Numbered from the stretch's first letter, positions 27,013 to 36,371 are shown. The stretch: DNA of 64,000 nucleotides from an uncultured SAR86 cluster bacterium (GCA_902542325.1 CACBUE010000006.1:1-64000), one strand, 5' to 3'. Notes: generated by a model not told the origin, from the letters alone. Made by a program: numbers and translations.

Positions 27013-28667
27013 TGATTTGGCATCTTAACAATACAACTATTCGAAATCCTGGAAGAATGACTGAAGCCTTAAAGGTTTATGATGAGCATGGTGGCATTGA
27101 GGGATTATTTAGAAAAGGACATATAGAAGCTCAAAGGGAACTCTATAATTTGATTTTAGATGCAGGAATTATTGACAGTGAAGTCAGAGATAATGAATGG
27201 AATGGAAGAAAATGGAGATTAGGTTTATATAGGGCGGGGTTAATTGCATACAAAAACGTACCAATAGAAAACCAAGGCAGTATTACTAAAACAGGTAGAG
27301 CACTTTTAAATGCTTCTAATGAAGCAGAGTTAGAAGATGTTTTTTTAAGAATAATTTACAACATTGAGATTAGACATGATGCATTCAAAGAAGTGCCTTT
27401 CAGACCAGTTACATTAATATTAAAGGTTATGAAGCTGTTAAGAGATTCTGGAAATATAGAATCGATTAATCAAAAAGAATTTGCAATTTCTATCCAGGAC
27501 TATAGACCAAAATTAGATGCGAAAGATTATTTTGATGAAATAGTTAAATTCAGAGAAGAAGTAAAAGCCAATGAGGGTAACCTCGTAAATTTTTACAACG
27601 AAACGTACCAAAAAGTATATGAAAGAAATAATCGAAAACCTAGCATTGATACTATCTCAAAAGAATATCCTGATGTGACTTTTAGGCTATTAAAACTATC
27701 GGGAATTTTTAGATTGGAGGGCTCTAAGCTCAAACTAAATCCACAATATTTAAATCTTTTAGATTCGTTATGTGAAGATGATATCGTTTCTCTGTCTGAA
27801 AATGATTATTATCAAAAGATATCTAATCTTCCTGAAATGCCTATTGACGATAATAGGGAAATTTTGGAATCAATTATCATAAATAATTTTGAGGCCTTAG
27901 ACTCCAAGCCTTCAGATATAAAAGACCTCGACAATGAGGAACTGAGACTTTTGAGAATAAACCAAGATGATAAAATTAGGAAAGAAAATGAAAAAAGATT
28001 TGCTTACGAACAAAGAAATAAAGTAACAGTCATTACCAAATGGTTTCATTCTTTAATTTCAAACAAAAGAAATGAAGAAGATTTTGAAGGAGAATACATT
28101 GCCTTTAGAAAAGATGAGAGACCTCAATACTTGGAGTGGATTGTTTGGAGAGCTTTTCTCTCTATCAATAATCTATCAAATAAGCCATATGAATCAAGGA
28201 AGTTTCCTCTTGATTCTGAATTGAAACCCACAAGTCATGCCCCAGGCAGAGGTCCGGATTTATTGATGGAGTTTGATGAGTTCAATCTAGTTGTAGAAGT
28301 TACTTGGACGACCAGTTCAAGACAGGTTGCAGATGAAAGTGAGCCTGTTATTAGACATGTAGCCTCTATTGCTAAAGATTCTGAAAAGCCTACCTATTGC
28401 TTATTTCTTGCTCCTGAGATAAATCTAAACACATTAAATAGTTATCAGGTTGCTGATACTTATTATTTTGATGAAAACACATCAGTAATTGCGAACATAA
28501 TCCCATTATCCTTAGAAGAATTTATAAAATTCTTCGAAGAAATACCCAAAGCTAAGCAGGAAAGTATAGATAGAATTTTTACAATACTTAAAGAAAGTAC
28601 AAAGATTAAGAAAGAACTATCTCCAATGGAGTGGAAAAAGTATATAAGCGAAAAGTTTGTTGCTTAG
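27012..28667 (+). CDS. AlwI-family type II restriction endonuclease
   Basis: N-terminal W-L-N-N-TTIRNP...; catalytic-like GPDLLMEFDEFNLVVEVTWTTSSRQ; adjacent to two MTases. Confidence 0.8.
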   Translation: MIWHLNNTTIRNPGRMTEALKVYDEHGGIEGLFRKGHIEAQRELYNLILDAGIIDSEVRDNEWNGRKWRLGLYRAGLIAYKNVPIENQGSITKTGRALLNASNEAELEDVFLRIIYNIEIRHDAFKEVPFRPVTLILKVMKLLRDSGNIESINQKEFAISIQDYRPKLDAKDYFDEIVKFREEVKANEGNLVNFYNETYQKVYERNNRKPSIDTISKEYPDVTFRLLKLSGIFRLEGSKLKLNPQYLNLLDSLCEDDIVSLSENDYYQKISNLPEMPIDDNREILESIIINNFEALDSKPSDIKDLDNEELRLLRINQDDKIRKENEKRFAYEQRNKVTVITKWFHSLISNKRNEEDFEGEYIAFRKDERPQYLEWIVWRAFLSINNLSNKPYESRKFPLDSELKPTSHAPGRGPDLLMEFDEFNLVVEVTWTTSSRQVADESEPVIRHVASIAKDSEKPTYCLFLAPEINLNTLNSYQVADTYYFDENTSVIANIIPLSLEEFIKFFEEIPKAKQESIDRIFTILKESTKIKKELSPMEWKKYISEKFVA

Positions 28668-28685
28668 AATTGATACCATTGGGAT

Positions 28686-29531
28686 GTGAAAATAATTACT
28701 TGGAATATTAACTCAAGAACAAATGAAGAAACTCTCAAAGGTCAGTCTGATTTTTTAAAATCAGGTGATTTCGATTTAATAACTCTTCAGGAAGTTACAC
28801 TTAACTCAGAGGGGTTTTTTAAAGAGTCATTCAAAGATATGCATATTTTATCTTCGTTTGATCTTGTTTCAGATAAGTCCATTCTTTTGAAAAATAGAAA
28901 GTATGGTCAGTTAATAATTTCAAAGAAACCTATTAAATTTGTTTCAGATCCATGCACCGAGATACCTTTCCCTGAAAGGGTACTTTCAGGTTTAATTGAA
29001 ACATTTGGGTTAGAGATACACACAACTCACGTGCCTCCTGGTTCCTCTAATGGTGTTATTAAGGTTGAGCATTTTGAGGGTCTTTTTAATTACCTGAATG
29101 AAAGGAAAGATAAACAAAAAATATTAACAGGAGACTTTAACTCTCCCAAGTTGGAACTAGATACTGGGGAGGTTGTGACTTGGGGTCAAAAAATTAATTC
29201 ATCTGGACTGCCTAAGATATCTGTTAACCCTAAATGGAAGAATCAATGTTCAGGAGAAAGATGGGATAAGGCAGAAAGAAGCATAATCCAGAACCATGAC
29301 CTTTTAGGTCTAAGGGATGCTTTTCGAGCAAAAAATGGTTATGAAGTTACAATTGGAAGTTGGTATACAAACAAGGGAATTGGCAGAAGATATGATCACG
29401 TGTTTTCTGATCAAAACATTGATGTAAAAAATTCATTTTATGAGCACTCACCAAGGGACCTAAGACTAAGTGATCACTCTCCGTTGGTGGTTGAATTTAA
29501 TCTTGAAAAAACAAAAAAAACCCGCAAATAA
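28686..29531 (+). CDS. Endonuclease/exonuclease/phosphatase (EEP) family protein
   Basis: ITWNINSR, LITLQEVTL, ILTGDFNSP, YDHVFSD, SDHSPLVVEF; GTG start. Confidence 0.9.
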   Translation: MKIITWNINSRTNEETLKGQSDFLKSGDFDLITLQEVTLNSEGFFKESFKDMHILSSFDLVSDKSILLKNRKYGQLIISKKPIKFVSDPCTEIPFPERVLSGLIETFGLEIHTTHVPPGSSNGVIKVEHFEGLFNYLNERKDKQKILTGDFNSPKLELDTGEVVTWGQKINSSGLPKISVNPKWKNQCSGERWDKAERSIIQNHDLLGLRDAFRAKNGYEVTIGSWYTNKGIGRRYDHVFSDQNIDVKNSFYEHSPRDLRLSDHSPLVVEFNLEKTKKTRK

Positions 29532-29624
29532 GTAAGTGTAACGAAAGAAATAGTTCTCTTATTTCAAATCCCATTACTCACATACACATGCCTAATTCCA
29601 GGTGTGTTTTTTATGGAGAAAAAT

Positions 29625-29927
29625 ATGCAAGTATTTAAATGCGAATACGAACTTCCTCAGGGGAAGATAAATCATAACGTTCATGTTGACTGGGATGACA
29701 AAGGAAACTTACATTTTACTGAGCATGATCTTGGAAATGGTGTAAAACCAATTTGGGGAACAGATGAATACGAATATATTATGATGATTCATCAGGAGGG
29801 TGTGGCAAAGTTTATTCTTTGTTGCTTTTGGAAAGGGTTTACCTTTGAAGAGAGGTTTACTGTTGCCGGTTTGAGAAAATTATGTGATGAATATGAGATT
29901 AAATATTCAACTGATAACTGGTTTTAA
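29625..29927 (+). CDS. Hypothetical protein
   Basis: Start chosen for GGAGA at RBS spacing; ORF track start 29604 is GTG. Confidence 0.55.
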   Translation: MQVFKCEYELPQGKINHNVHVDWDDKGNLHFTEHDLGNGVKPIWGTDEYEYIMMIHQEGVAKFILCCFWKGFTFEERFTVAGLRKLCDEYEIKYSTDNWF

Positions 29928-29978
29928 CAGACTATTTAGGACCAACCAGGAAAAATTTGTTATTCAACAGTAATAGAA

Positions 29979-30911
29979 CTAGCCATCGTTTAATTCGAAT
30001 TTGACTGAATACTTCATAAAAGAAATATTTTGAGTTACAGATAGTGCTCTTCTAATTCGTTGATCATCCTCTGCGGCAATTATAACGCCTGATACCGTTT
30101 GATGCTCTTCGGCCAATACATCTTGAACGTAACCCATATATCGTTGAATTTGACCTACCACTGAATCACTCGCTCTTCCTTTTTTAAGCTCGACAACAAG
30201 TATCTCATTACCATCGTTGCTTATTGCCAAAATATCTATGGGCCCGGTATCACTGGGATATTGTTGTCCGACTATCTCTCCCTCTTCAGAATAGATTTGA
30301 TATTTTTCTCCCAGCCTAGTTCTTGACCAATTTTCTATTAAAAAATCTTCCAGATGTTTCTCCAAAGCAAAGTATGTTGGATCTTCAACCGAGTCATCCG
30401 TTGAGGACAATGTAGTCAATACATTCCCTTCTATTAATGATTCAATTTCATTGGCATATCGAGTTAAGTTAGAAACTGTGCCGATGGAACCTGAAGAGTT
30501 TCTTAAACTTTCAGACATCTCGTCTCTATTTATGAATTGATTTAACCAAGCAACATTTCTTTGATGCTGAAGGTTAGCTCCATCTACATAAGAATACCCA
30601 CCAGTCACTTCTCCAATCCTATAGGTCCCTTGACCTGTAGGACCCAATATAATATCACCTGTATTCATGGCTTTAGAGATTGTATGAATTGCACCGCAAG
30701 CAAGACCTGCTGCTACTTTAGACTTCTCAGGATGATTCTCGATATAGATTGGTATAAATTTGGCGTTAAATTCTCTCCAATTCTCTGGCAGTTCATCAGT
30801 GAGATCTTGGTTTATTCCAAAATCTGCTCCAATAAAATTCCCCTCAAAACATTCATCTGCAAAGGAGTGGGCTCTTCCCAGCATGATTCTAAAATATTGT
30901 TTGGACTGCAT
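29979..30911 (-). CDS. NucS/DUF91-like PD-(D/E)XK nuclease with N-terminal EVE/PUA-like reader domain
   Basis: DTGPIDILAISNDGNEILVVELKKGRASDSVVGQIQRYMGYV; GDIILGPTGQGTYRIGEVTGGYSYV. Confidence 0.75.
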   Translation of the reverse strand: MQSKQYFRIMLGRAHSFADECFEGNFIGADFGINQDLTDELPENWREFNAKFIPIYIENHPEKSKVAAGLACGAIHTISKAMNTGDIILGPTGQGTYRIGEVTGGYSYVDGANLQHQRNVAWLNQFINRDEMSESLRNSSGSIGTVSNLTRYANEIESLIEGNVLTTLSSTDDSVEDPTYFALEKHLEDFLIENWSRTRLGEKYQIYSEEGEIVGQQYPSDTGPIDILAISNDGNEILVVELKKGRASDSVVGQIQRYMGYVQDVLAEEHQTVSGVIIAAEDDQRIRRALSVTQNISFMKYSVKFELNDG

Positions 30912-30957
30912 AATTTATCCAATACTACACTAAATTAACTAATACCCTCTTGTGAAA

Positions 30958-31827
30958 TTAGTTTAAAAATTTTGAAAGATCTACACAGGTTCCTTCCCTT
31001 GTATAAATTCGGCAGGATTCAGTTGAGAGTTCTCTTGAAGAATGAAATTCCCCAAGGAATTTGTAGACTGTTTGACCTAAAAAGTCTTTGTAATGAGCAA
31101 ACGTGTACCATTCAACATCTTCAAATTCGATGTCTATTATTGAGTGATCTTTCTTGGTCATTTCTATACGCGAGAAATCATCACTTAGAGCATTATTCCA
31201 GAGGTCATTTTCATATAACTTTGGAAACCATACTCCTTTATTGGACCCTTTAATCGACCAAACTGCACGTTGAAAGTGACCTCCGTCATATCCAAAACAC
31301 CGCAATGCATCACGGTGATATAAAAAACTGACATTATCTTTAGTGTCTATATATCCTCTTTCAATATGTACTTCCGGATTGTATTTATTGTAATAATCCC
31401 AAGGATTGAAATTATTGTTTGCGATATATTCTTGCTTTCTATCCTTTATGTACCGAATTAATAAATCTATCTCTTCATTAATTTGTGTCAGTTCTTTAAT
31501 TTTTAAATTATTGTCATAAATCTGGATTCGCTTTTCAGTAAAATGACTGGCATCGATTATTTCCTTCATTCTGTTTTCATCTGCAATGGCATGCTCATGA
31601 GAACTATGCTGAAGCTCATCGACTTCGCAATACAATTCCAACTCGGGAAAGCAAAGGTCTGCAAGATATCTTTTATGATCAGGAGTTTTAATTAGCTGCT
31701 GACAAACAAATTCAAGTTCAGGGTCATCCAAGAGATGAACTATCCTGGTGATTACATAAAGCTCCCATTTCTTGTGTTGGATTTTAGAGAAGGCTCTTAG
31801 TATGTAATCGTCTTTAGAGATACTCAT
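30958..31827 (-). CDS. AbaSI/PvuRts1I-like modification-dependent restriction endonuclease
   Basis: KKWELYVITRIVHLLDDPELEFVCQQLIKTPDHKRYLADLCFPELELYCEVDELQH resembles the AbaSI Vsr-like nuclease. Confidence 0.65.
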   Translation of the reverse strand: MSISKDDYILRAFSKIQHKKWELYVITRIVHLLDDPELEFVCQQLIKTPDHKRYLADLCFPELELYCEVDELQHSSHEHAIADENRMKEIIDASHFTEKRIQIYDNNLKIKELTQINEEIDLLIRYIKDRKQEYIANNNFNPWDYYNKYNPEVHIERGYIDTKDNVSFLYHRDALRCFGYDGGHFQRAVWSIKGSNKGVWFPKLYENDLWNNALSDDFSRIEMTKKDHSIIDIEFEDVEWYTFAHYKDFLGQTVYKFLGEFHSSRELSTESCRIYTREGTCVDLSKFLN

Positions 31828-32036
31828 GCTGATAACAATAACATTAATTCAAAAAAGTTGACTTTATAAACAAAAATATGATACGCTGAATCGCTTAACG
31901 AACTAGCTTTCTAAGCGATTTAAAAGGCTATCCCTAGCACCTCATCCAAATAAAATTTATCGTTCAATATAGCTCGTTTCTGTGCGTTCTAGAGGCATAT
32001 TTTTAGTAGTGTTCTGCCCTATGCTAGACTGGATGT

Positions 32037-32591
32037 ATGTCTGATTTAGATTTAATCCTCGACATCATATTCATGGCAATCTTCATACCAACAGCTTTAT
32101 GGTTTTGGTTTTGGTTCGTTCCTAGGTTTAATTATGAAATGTTTAGACGCATCTCTAAATTCTTTTCTTCTAGAAAGTCTATGCAGACTCAAAAAGAATT
32201 AACGGAAGATGAAAGAGCAAAAATATACTTTGAAAAAATAGAAAAGGAAAAGAAAAAAGAAAAGATATATTCGGACATCAAGGCATTTTTTCAACTTTCA
32301 ATTGTAATCAGTATTCCAATAGTTCTAATAATATATTTCTACGAAGGCAATTGGCTGAATGACCCAATTTTAGCTGTATTTTTTTTGATAGTTGTTATGC
32401 CGGCAGGTTATATGTTCATGTTTGAAGTAATGCCTAAACTTTTATCAAAGTTATATTATCCGAAAAAGGAGAATGAAGATTGGGAGGAAGAGAGAGTTAG
32501 AGAAGACAATCGAGAGGAGATGACACTCGTCTTATCAGTTCTATTTTTAATTGCCTTTTCTATAGGTGTTCCTGTTTGGCTTCTTAGTTAG
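32037..32591 (+). CDS. Membrane protein, unknown
   Basis: ORF with several TM segments split by a charged linker (EKIEKEKKKEK). Confidence 0.6.
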   Translation: MSDLDLILDIIFMAIFIPTALWFWFWFVPRFNYEMFRRISKFFSSRKSMQTQKELTEDERAKIYFEKIEKEKKKEKIYSDIKAFFQLSIVISIPIVLIIYFYEGNWLNDPILAVFFLIVVMPAGYMFMFEVMPKLLSKLYYPKKENEDWEEERVREDNREEMTLVLSVLFLIAFSIGVPVWLLS

Positions 32592-33829
32592 TCTCTCAAC
32601 TTATCCAACTCTTTCTGTCGAATAAACTCAGCATGCTCTTTGATTAACTCTGTATACGGATGATTATATTCATCACCTAGACCTACAGAGAACATTAACT
32701 CCTCAACTGCATCCTCATTATCTTCAGGAAATATAAACTCATCATAAACAGTAAGTATTGGTATATCAGAATGGATACAACCATAGTGCTGAACCTCATG
32801 AGTGATGTTAGCTTCAATCCAAGAGAAGTGTCCTCCAAATTGTTTACCCTGCCCTAGAAAACCTGATACTTGATAATTATTTTCCTTAACCATTCTCTGA
32901 ATACCCTTGATACCACCATTGTGATTGAGAGCATGATTATGGTGTTCTACTTCTTCAGGTGTAGCTTCTTTCTCGTAATAGTTATTAATTGCTTTCTTGA
33001 ATCCAGTCTGTGAAGTATTAAGCATAATAGTTAAATAGGTCTTAACCACATCACGTTCTATAGCTAAATCTTCATAAGGTTGAAATCTTTTAGCTACATC
33101 TTTTCGACTAACTCCAGTGAGCATTTCATACATTATTGAAAAAACAGAAGCTGAGTAATCAAGAGACTTAGTAGGCTTTCCATTAATTAATATCTTGTCT
33201 CGTTTTTCTTTTGGAAAGCTCATGTACGGGTCATAAGCTCTACCGTGAAACCTCAAGTCTCCGGAATTGTCATAAGCAACATAACGTCTTGTTAAGTGCA
33301 TTGGAGTTAATGACTCACCTTCACAAGTAATAGTCTGTTGATTTAGATAGTCTGAAATCTCAGACATTATCTTTTCTATTCTCAAACTGTATGCATCTTC
33401 AAGATAAGGAACATGCTTGCCTTCTTGTCTATGCCAGATATAAGACTGTTCCTGTTCTTCTACTTTAAGACCAAGAGAATCTACAAAGTCTAAAAGTTTC
33501 TCTGTCGCTTTGAACTTAGACAGATAAGCGATGTGGTCTAACTTCTCCGTGAAGTATTTATTCCCAGTTATTGATTCAACAAACCCTGCCTCTTCGAGCT
33601 TATCAATTACGTTATAAATTGTTTTATTACTAATTCCGAATGGATTTAATTTCTCAGGTAAAGCTTCCTCGTGTCTCCTTGAGTAAAGTATTTCAGACTT
33701 CCCATACTTGGATACATTAGAGAGTAAGACATTGAGTGCCCTTTTCTGTTTTGTCCTATTGATATCTAAACCAAGACTCTCAGGTTCTATATCAATCCCG
33801 GAGTCTAGATGTAGGTTTAGGAATGGCAT
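32588..33829 (-). CDS. Putative family-A-polymerase-like (palm) protein, unknown function
   Basis: INGKPTKSLDYSASVFSIMYEMLTG (motif A-like) and IPILTVYDEFIFP (motif C-like); start reassigned to ATG at 33829 (TAATG overlap). Confidence 0.5.
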   Translation of the reverse strand: MPFLNLHLDSGIDIEPESLGLDINRTKQKRALNVLLSNVSKYGKSEILYSRRHEEALPEKLNPFGISNKTIYNVIDKLEEAGFVESITGNKYFTEKLDHIAYLSKFKATEKLLDFVDSLGLKVEEQEQSYIWHRQEGKHVPYLEDAYSLRIEKIMSEISDYLNQQTITCEGESLTPMHLTRRYVAYDNSGDLRFHGRAYDPYMSFPKEKRDKILINGKPTKSLDYSASVFSIMYEMLTGVSRKDVAKRFQPYEDLAIERDVVKTYLTIMLNTSQTGFKKAINNYYEKEATPEEVEHHNHALNHNGGIKGIQRMVKENNYQVSGFLGQGKQFGGHFSWIEANITHEVQHYGCIHSDIPILTVYDEFIFPEDNEDAVEELMFSVGLGDEYNHPYTELIKEHAEFIRQKELDKLRD

Positions 33830-34497
33830 TAAGAACTTACAAAGAACGCAAAGATTATTCCTAAAGTGCAAAAACACAAGCGGGTTACAAAAGCTTCCTT
33901 GCTTTTAGGCAAACTGTCTTCATCCTTGGACTCAATAAAAAACTCTTGTATGCGGAGAAACAATCCTGCTAGTAAATATCCTCCCAAGATTCCTAAAAGC
34001 AAAATACCTATAATTTCGATACCCGAACGGTACACTATATTGTAACGATACCATCTCTCTATCGCGTCTATAAAATATGGACTTTCTACAACAAACCAAA
34101 TAATTCCAAGAACGCCAATTGCTCTTAAAGTGTAAATTAAAACAGGATAGTCATCCTGTTCAATAAATAAAATTCCATAAACTACTATCCTGAAAAATTC
34201 CGCAGTAACTAAGAGTAGAGACAAAAGTATGAGTATTCCGACTAAAGTAAATAAAGTATCAAATTGAGGAAAGTCGATAAGGTAGCCTATCAGAAGAAAA
34301 GTACCTACGCCAAATAAGAGAAAAAGGAATGCCCATAAACCGTCTTGTTTATAGTCATCAAAGGATTGATAAATCTTATCGAAAAGATAGGATGAACCTA
34401 GACCACCTGCTATAGAGATTAAAAGAAAGATTACATCCCAGAAAATAAAATCGTAAAGGTCTTTAAAAATATTCAGAATCTCATCCATCAACTCCAT
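33829..34497 (-). CDS. Membrane protein, unknown
   Basis: Multi-TM ORF translationally coupled (TAATG) to the palm-like gene. Confidence 0.6.
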   Translation of the reverse strand: MELMDEILNIFKDLYDFIFWDVIFLLISIAGGLGSSYLFDKIYQSFDDYKQDGLWAFLFLLFGVGTFLLIGYLIDFPQFDTLFTLVGILILLSLLLVTAEFFRIVVYGILFIEQDDYPVLIYTLRAIGVLGIIWFVVESPYFIDAIERWYRYNIVYRSGIEIIGILLLGILGGYLLAGLFLRIQEFFIESKDEDSLPKSKEAFVTRLCFCTLGIIFAFFVSS

Positions 34498-34499
34498 TT

Positions 34500-34760
34500 T
34501 ATCTGAAAAAATAGAAACGGCTCATTAGGAGAACAGTGGAGTCTGTTAAACCTATAAAGTTATATATAACTTATTAAGACTATATATCTTTACAAGCCCC
34601 GCAAAGTTAAAAGATAAGTATTATTTATCCCTTTATTTATATCCTATTTGGTATTGTTTTGATACCTAACAAAACACTTATAAAGTATTATAAATATTGA
34701 ATATATTCAATAATATAAGGTAATATATTGATATATTAAATTATATAAATATTTGTAAAT
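34500..34760. promoter_or_regulatory. AT-rich noncoding region with several inverted repeats; operators or candidate origin
   Basis: Perfect palindromes AAGTTATATATAACTT (34557-34572) and TATTGAATATATTCAATA (34695-34712); GGTAT-N7-ATACC (34650-34666); AACAG-N6-CTGTT (34532-34547). Confidence 0.5.
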
Positions 34761-34761
34761 G

Positions 34762-36126
34762 TCATATACCAGATTCTGTAATGCTATTTGCACTAATTGA
34801 ATTAGCAAAATTAGCATGTTCTTCAATCAGTTGTTTCTTGTTTGCGTGAAGATATTGTTGAGTAGTTCTTATATCTGAATGCCCTGCAAGTTTCTTTACA
34901 GTATTTATATTCATGAAATCTAAAGCTACTGAACAGAATGTATGTCTTAAACAATGAAAGGTAATTTCTTTACCGAGACCTGCTTTCTTTTTTGCTTTAT
35001 TGAATGATGTTTTTATATCCCTCATTGGGAAGATATCCTTATCGTAATCAGCTTCGCTAATACTAGAAGCAGAACCAAATTTACTAGGGTCTGAATATTG
35101 CATTTCCATTCTATATTGAAACTCTTCCCTACTAAGCCAATGATTCATATAGTACTCAATCAACATGTTGTACATATCTTCAGTCAATGGAACTAGTCGT
35201 GTTTGTCTGGATTTTGTTATCAGTCCTCTTAGTTGCAACATGCCTTTATTAGGAGCTAACTCAAAAAGCATTTTATGGTCTTCTCTTAGCTCTTCTATGT
35301 CTTGAGGTTCATCTGTTTCTTCTGACAATGCAATGACATCAATCTCTTCCCATTTGGTTCCTGAAGTTTTTATATCTCCCCACTTCAATTGAAGTATCTC
35401 TGACTTCCTTGCCCCAGTTGTTAAAGCCAACTCGATAATCAACGGCATGTGCTTCTGTTTGTCTGCATGATATTTAGAGAGACCTTCTCCAGAAACTGCT
35501 CTTCTTAATCTATTCATTTCTTCATCGGTCAAAGCTCTTGGCTCTCTTCCTCTATCAATTTTCAATGGTTTAATCTTGATAAGCTTATTGATGTATTCAA
35601 AATCATAGGCACATCTGAGAACTGCACGAATGTCTGTTAAGTTTCTTTCGATAGTAGAGTTAGAGGCTTCATCAACTGAAGCTCTATGATTTATATATCT
35701 AATGATTGCCTGTTGATTGATATTGGCTAGTTTTATATCTCCCAGAATAGGAACAACAACTCCATAGAGAGACTTCATTCTTTCATCATGGCTTGTTCTG
35801 TTGACTACTGACCAATCAAGAAAGTCCTTGGTCTCGATAAACTCTTTAAAGGTAAGCTTAGTGTTTTCTTTTATTCCTGCTCTAGATTCCTGAAGGAGGT
35901 TATCTCGTAAAAGTCTTGCTTGCTTAAGTGTTATATCTTCACAGTTGCCCAAGAATTTATCTTTCCTGTTCACATATGCGTAATAAACTTTCTTGCCTGT
36001 TGGATGTATACGTACAACTAGGTTCTGTTCAGTCTTTTTGTAACTGCGTTCTCTAGGTTTAAAATTATCAACTGTATCCTGTCTCCACATTGCTTTAGTA
36101 TACCTTGTACGGCATATGTACGGCAA
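34762..36126 (-). CDS. Tyrosine recombinase/integrase (start may be the ATG 12 codons downstream)
   Basis: LALTTGARKSEILQLKWGDI, FHCLRHTFCS, KLAGHSDIRTTQQYLH: R-HxxR-H/W-Y catalytic pattern. Confidence 0.95.
   Translation of the reverse strand: MPYICRTRYTKAMWRQDTVDNFKPRERSYKKTEQNLVVRIHPTGKKVYYAYVNRKDKFLGNCEDITLKQARLLRDNLLQESRAGIKENTKLTFKEFIETKDFLDWSVVNRTSHDERMKSLYGVVVPILGDIKLANINQQAIIRYINHRASVDEASNSTIERNLTDIRAVLRCAYDFEYINKLIKIKPLKIDRGREPRALTDEEMNRLRRAVSGEGLSKYHADKQKHMPLIIELALTTGARKSEILQLKWGDIKTSGTKWEEIDVIALSEETDEPQDIEELREDHKMLFELAPNKGMLQLRGLITKSRQTRLVPLTEDMYNMLIEYYMNHWLSREEFQYRMEMQYSDPSKFGSASSISEADYDKDIFPMRDIKTSFNKAKKKAGLGKEITFHCLRHTFCSVALDFMNINTVKKLAGHSDIRTTQQYLHANKKQLIEEHANFANSISANSITESGI
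36106..36125. repeat. Tandem TGTACGGC repeat, right end of element 2, overlapping the integrase 5' end
   Basis: TGTACGGCATATGTACGGCA. Confidence 0.8.
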
Positions 36127-36230
36127 AATATCTATTACTTATACCGTTTCTAATGTAAAGTGCATCAACTATATTGTTTTTAAATCAACGTTTAAAAGGT
36201 GTTTAGATGATAGTAAGAAGTGTACCCAAG

Positions 36231-36273
36231 ACCATGTCAAGGTGGTGCTCTAACCAGACTGAGCTACGTGTCT
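36231..36273 (-). repeat. 5' half of tRNA-Val(GAC): right attachment site
   Basis: RC: AGACACGTAGCTCAGTCTGGTTAGAGCACCACCTTGACATGGT, then diverges from tRNA sequence. Confidence 0.9.
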
Positions 36274-36371
36274 ATTGCCAATTTTTTAGCATTATATAGA
36301 GAATTTTAGTTATGTGATTACAATTGTGAGGAGTAAATCTCTTATAAATATCTTAAAATGAACCCATAATC

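Larger units (their letters stand above)
23429..36243. mobile_element. Element 2: integrative island at tRNA-Val with tyrosine integrase and defence cargo
   Basis: accatgtcaaggt cores at 23429-23441 and 36231-36243; TGTACGGC repeats at both ends; integrase at the right end. Confidence 0.85.

Noticed and set aside
30561-30938. Plus-strand 125-aa ORF
   Set aside because: Antisense to the NucS-like nuclease; shadow ORF.
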